Below, piece after piece: positions 4,192 through 5,423 of a DNA stretch of 5,423 bases (position 1 is its first letter; every line of letters begins with the position of its first letter). The translations under genes were made by a program, and so were the position numbers. Source of the stretch: Candidatus Aenigmatarchaeota archaeon (lineage in GTDB: Archaea > Aenigmatarchaeota > Aenigmatarchaeia > QMZP01 > JAFGSV01); the NCBI GenBank assembly GCA_020343635.1, contig CP070804.1, forward strand, positions 215,805 to 221,227, written 5' to 3'. Below the pieces are notes generated by a model. The model made no database searches, had not been told where the DNA came from, and was given only the letters and a program-made list of their open reading frames with translations.

Positions 4192-5004
4192 ATGGACAGA
4201 AAGGTGGGGCGATACGTCCGAAAGATAATCCCCGGCAAGACAAAAAAAGTGAGGAAGGGCCGGGTTGAAAAATACATCGATTCTATAATATCATCCGGCA
4301 GCGGAGTTTTCATGGCACTGATAGATCCCGAGAAGCATAAGCCCGAGAAGGGGGCGGAACTCGCCAGGATTATGTATGAAGGCGGGGCCGACGTCATAAT
4401 GCTTGGGGGCTCGATCGGTGCCCAGGGCAAGGACCTGGACGAGATGGCCAGGCTGATAAAGGAGAACGTCTCCGTGCCTCTGCACCTCTTTCCCGGCAAC
4501 GTCAGCAACATAACCAGCTATGCAGATTCCACATACTTCATGAGTCTTCTGAATTCAAAGAATCCCTACTGGATAACCGGGGCGCAGTCACTGGGTGCAC
4601 CCATGGTGATGAAGTACAGCATAGAGGCCATACCGACTGCGTACCTTGTCTTCGAGCCCGGCCAGACAGTCGGATATGTCGGAGAGGCGAAGCTTCTTCC
4701 GAGGGACAAGGCGGATGTCCCACTAGCCTACTCTCTTGCCGCGCAGTACATGGGCATGCGCTTCGTCATACTCGAGTCAGGATCCGGAGCTCCGGGACCA
4801 GTTCCGAATGATATAGTATCGGCCATAAGGCAGGCGACTGACATCAACATCGTAATAGCAGGAGGGGTCAAGACGCCGCAGCACATCACTGATCTGGTGA
4901 AGGCTGGGGCAAACTGCATCCACATAGGGACGAGGATAGAGGACGACAAGGACCCGCTCGGGCAGGTCAGGAAGTTCGCGAAAGCCATACACGCTAAAAA
5001 GTAG
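4192..5004 (+). CDS. Geranylgeranylglyceryl-phosphate synthase (GGGPS/PcrB family)
   Basis: The enzyme joins sn-glycerol-1-phosphate and geranylgeranyl diphosphate, forming the first ether bond of archaeal membrane lipids. The 270-aa TIM barrel shows the family blocks in order: LIDPEK with D45 (43-48), GGS (72-74) for the phosphate, HLFPGN (98-103), YLVFEPGQTVGYVG (151-164), ESGSGA (195-200), AGGVKTP (223-229) and IGTRIE (245-250). The usual GGG of the late phosphate loop reads AGG. I use the ATG at 4192; the open frame continues upstream but there it is antisense to the epimerase gene. Residues 1-27 form a Lys/Arg-rich extension before the first barrel strand, possibly binding membrane lipid head groups (inference). 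The family's larger, archaeal group II form fits best. The stop is 13 nt before the next ATG, so the two genes form an operon. Confidence 0.94.
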   Translation: MDRKVGRYVRKIIPGKTKKVRKGRVEKYIDSIISSGSGVFMALIDPEKHKPEKGAELARIMYEGGADVIMLGGSIGAQGKDLDEMARLIKENVSVPLHLFPGNVSNITSYADSTYFMSLLNSKNPYWITGAQSLGAPMVMKYSIEAIPTAYLVFEPGQTVGYVGEAKLLPRDKADVPLAYSLAAQYMGMRFVILESGSGAPGPVPNDIVSAIRQATDINIVIAGGVKTPQHITDLVKAGANCIHIGTRIEDDKDPLGQVRKFAKAIHAKK

Positions 5005-5008
5005 AGGG
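5003..5008 (+). promoter_or_regulatory. Ribosome binding site of the Get3/ArsA-like gene
   Basis: AGAGGG overlaps the GGGP synthase stop codon and is nine nt before the ATG at 5018. As an internal gene of the operon it uses a Shine-Dalgarno site, unlike the leaderless first gene. Confidence 0.55.
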
Positions 5009-5017
5009 TTGATTCTC

Positions 5018-5423
5018 ATGGTGCTGAAGAAGATCGTCAAGAGAGAAAAGGACACCAGGTACCTGCTTTTTGCCGGCAAGGGAGGTGTCGGAAAAACGTC
5101 ACTGGCAGCTGCTACCGCGGTGCATCTCTCGAACAAAGGCAAGAAGGTCCTTATCATTTCAACGGACCCGGCGCATTCTCTCTCGGACTCGTTCGAGACG
5201 AAGATAGGGGGCGAGGAGAAGAAGATAGGGAAGAATCTTTACGCTGTCGAGATAGACCCCCAGAAGGCCATGCATGAGTACAAGGACAAGATCATGCCCA
5301 AGATAGAGGGGGTGGAATCTCTCAAAGGGCTGGGCCTCGGGGACACGTTCGACATGATGGGCATGGCCCCAGGCATAGACGAGCTTGCAGCGATGGACAA
5401 GTTCCTGCAGTACATGCAGTCGA
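5018..5423 (+). CDS. Get3/ArsA-family ATPase, N-terminal part (truncated by window)
   Basis: The visible 135 residues are the nucleotide-binding start of a cytosolic P-loop ATPase of the ArsA/Get3/TRC40 family. These proteins are dimers that in eukaryotes deliver tail-anchored membrane proteins and in some bacteria power arsenite export. The deviant Walker A GKGGVGKT (20-27) has the signature lysine K21. Switch I is TDPAHSLSD (49-57) with the hydrolytic D57 position of Get3. PGIDE (118-122) is also conserved. After switch II the frame stays open to the window edge. No arsenic-resistance gene is seen, and the partner gene makes membrane lipid, so a Get3-like role is more likely than arsenite export. 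Length and the presence of a second ATPase half or a CxxC motif cannot be judged here. Confidence 0.9.
   Translation, partial: MVLKKIVKREKDTRYLLFAGKGGVGKTSLAAATAVHLSNKGKKVLIISTDPAHSLSDSFETKIGGEEKKIGKNLYAVEIDPQKAMHEYKDKIMPKIEGVESLKGLGLGDTFDMMGMAPGIDELAAMDKFLQYMQS

Overview
The window is archaeal chromosomal DNA. The evidence is a geranylgeranylglyceryl-phosphate synthase (first committed step of archaeal ether lipids), an MC1-type chromosomal protein, a preflagellin/prepilin-type A24 peptidase, a Get3/ArsA ATPase, tRNA genes interrupted by bulge-helix-bulge (BHB) introns, and TATA boxes about 25 nt before start codons that lack a ribosome binding site (leaderless genes). The exact lineage cannot be fixed from sequence alone. 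Several tRNA introns outside the anticodon loop fit archaea with relaxed splicing endonucleases, such as ARMAN/Micrarchaeota-type DPANN or Thermoproteales. MC1 points away from Crenarchaeota, so a DPANN or euryarchaeal-related genome is my best guess (low to moderate confidence).

Layout: 1-168 (minus) is a tRNA-Tyr(GUA) cut by the window edge. It carries two introns, one canonical after position 37 and one inside the T-loop. 208-1551 (minus) encodes a secreted, membrane-anchored protein with beta-sandwich-like domains on both sides of one membrane helix. 1552-1646 is a divergent promoter region. 1647-1899 (plus) holds two tandem proline tRNAs, CGG (with an 80-nt T-loop intron) and GGG (no intron), apparently transcribed together. 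1933-2781 (plus) encodes the A24 aspartic peptidase. 2834-3118 (minus) encodes the MC1-like DNA-binding protein. 3253-4140 (minus) encodes an extended short-chain dehydrogenase/epimerase. A 51-bp gap separates it from a divergent operon of GGGP synthase (4192-5004) and a Get3/ArsA-type ATPase (5018 to the window end, truncated).

Most of this is housekeeping: translation (tRNAs), chromatin (MC1), membrane lipid synthesis (GGGP synthase), membrane-protein handling (A24 peptidase, Get3-like ATPase) and a cell-surface protein. The least ordinary signals are the pair of T-loop introns with similar stems in two unrelated tRNAs, a single symmetric TTTAAA box midway between two divergent leaderless genes, and a domain that seems duplicated across a membrane. 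No mobile element, CRISPR array, phage gene or defence system was seen.
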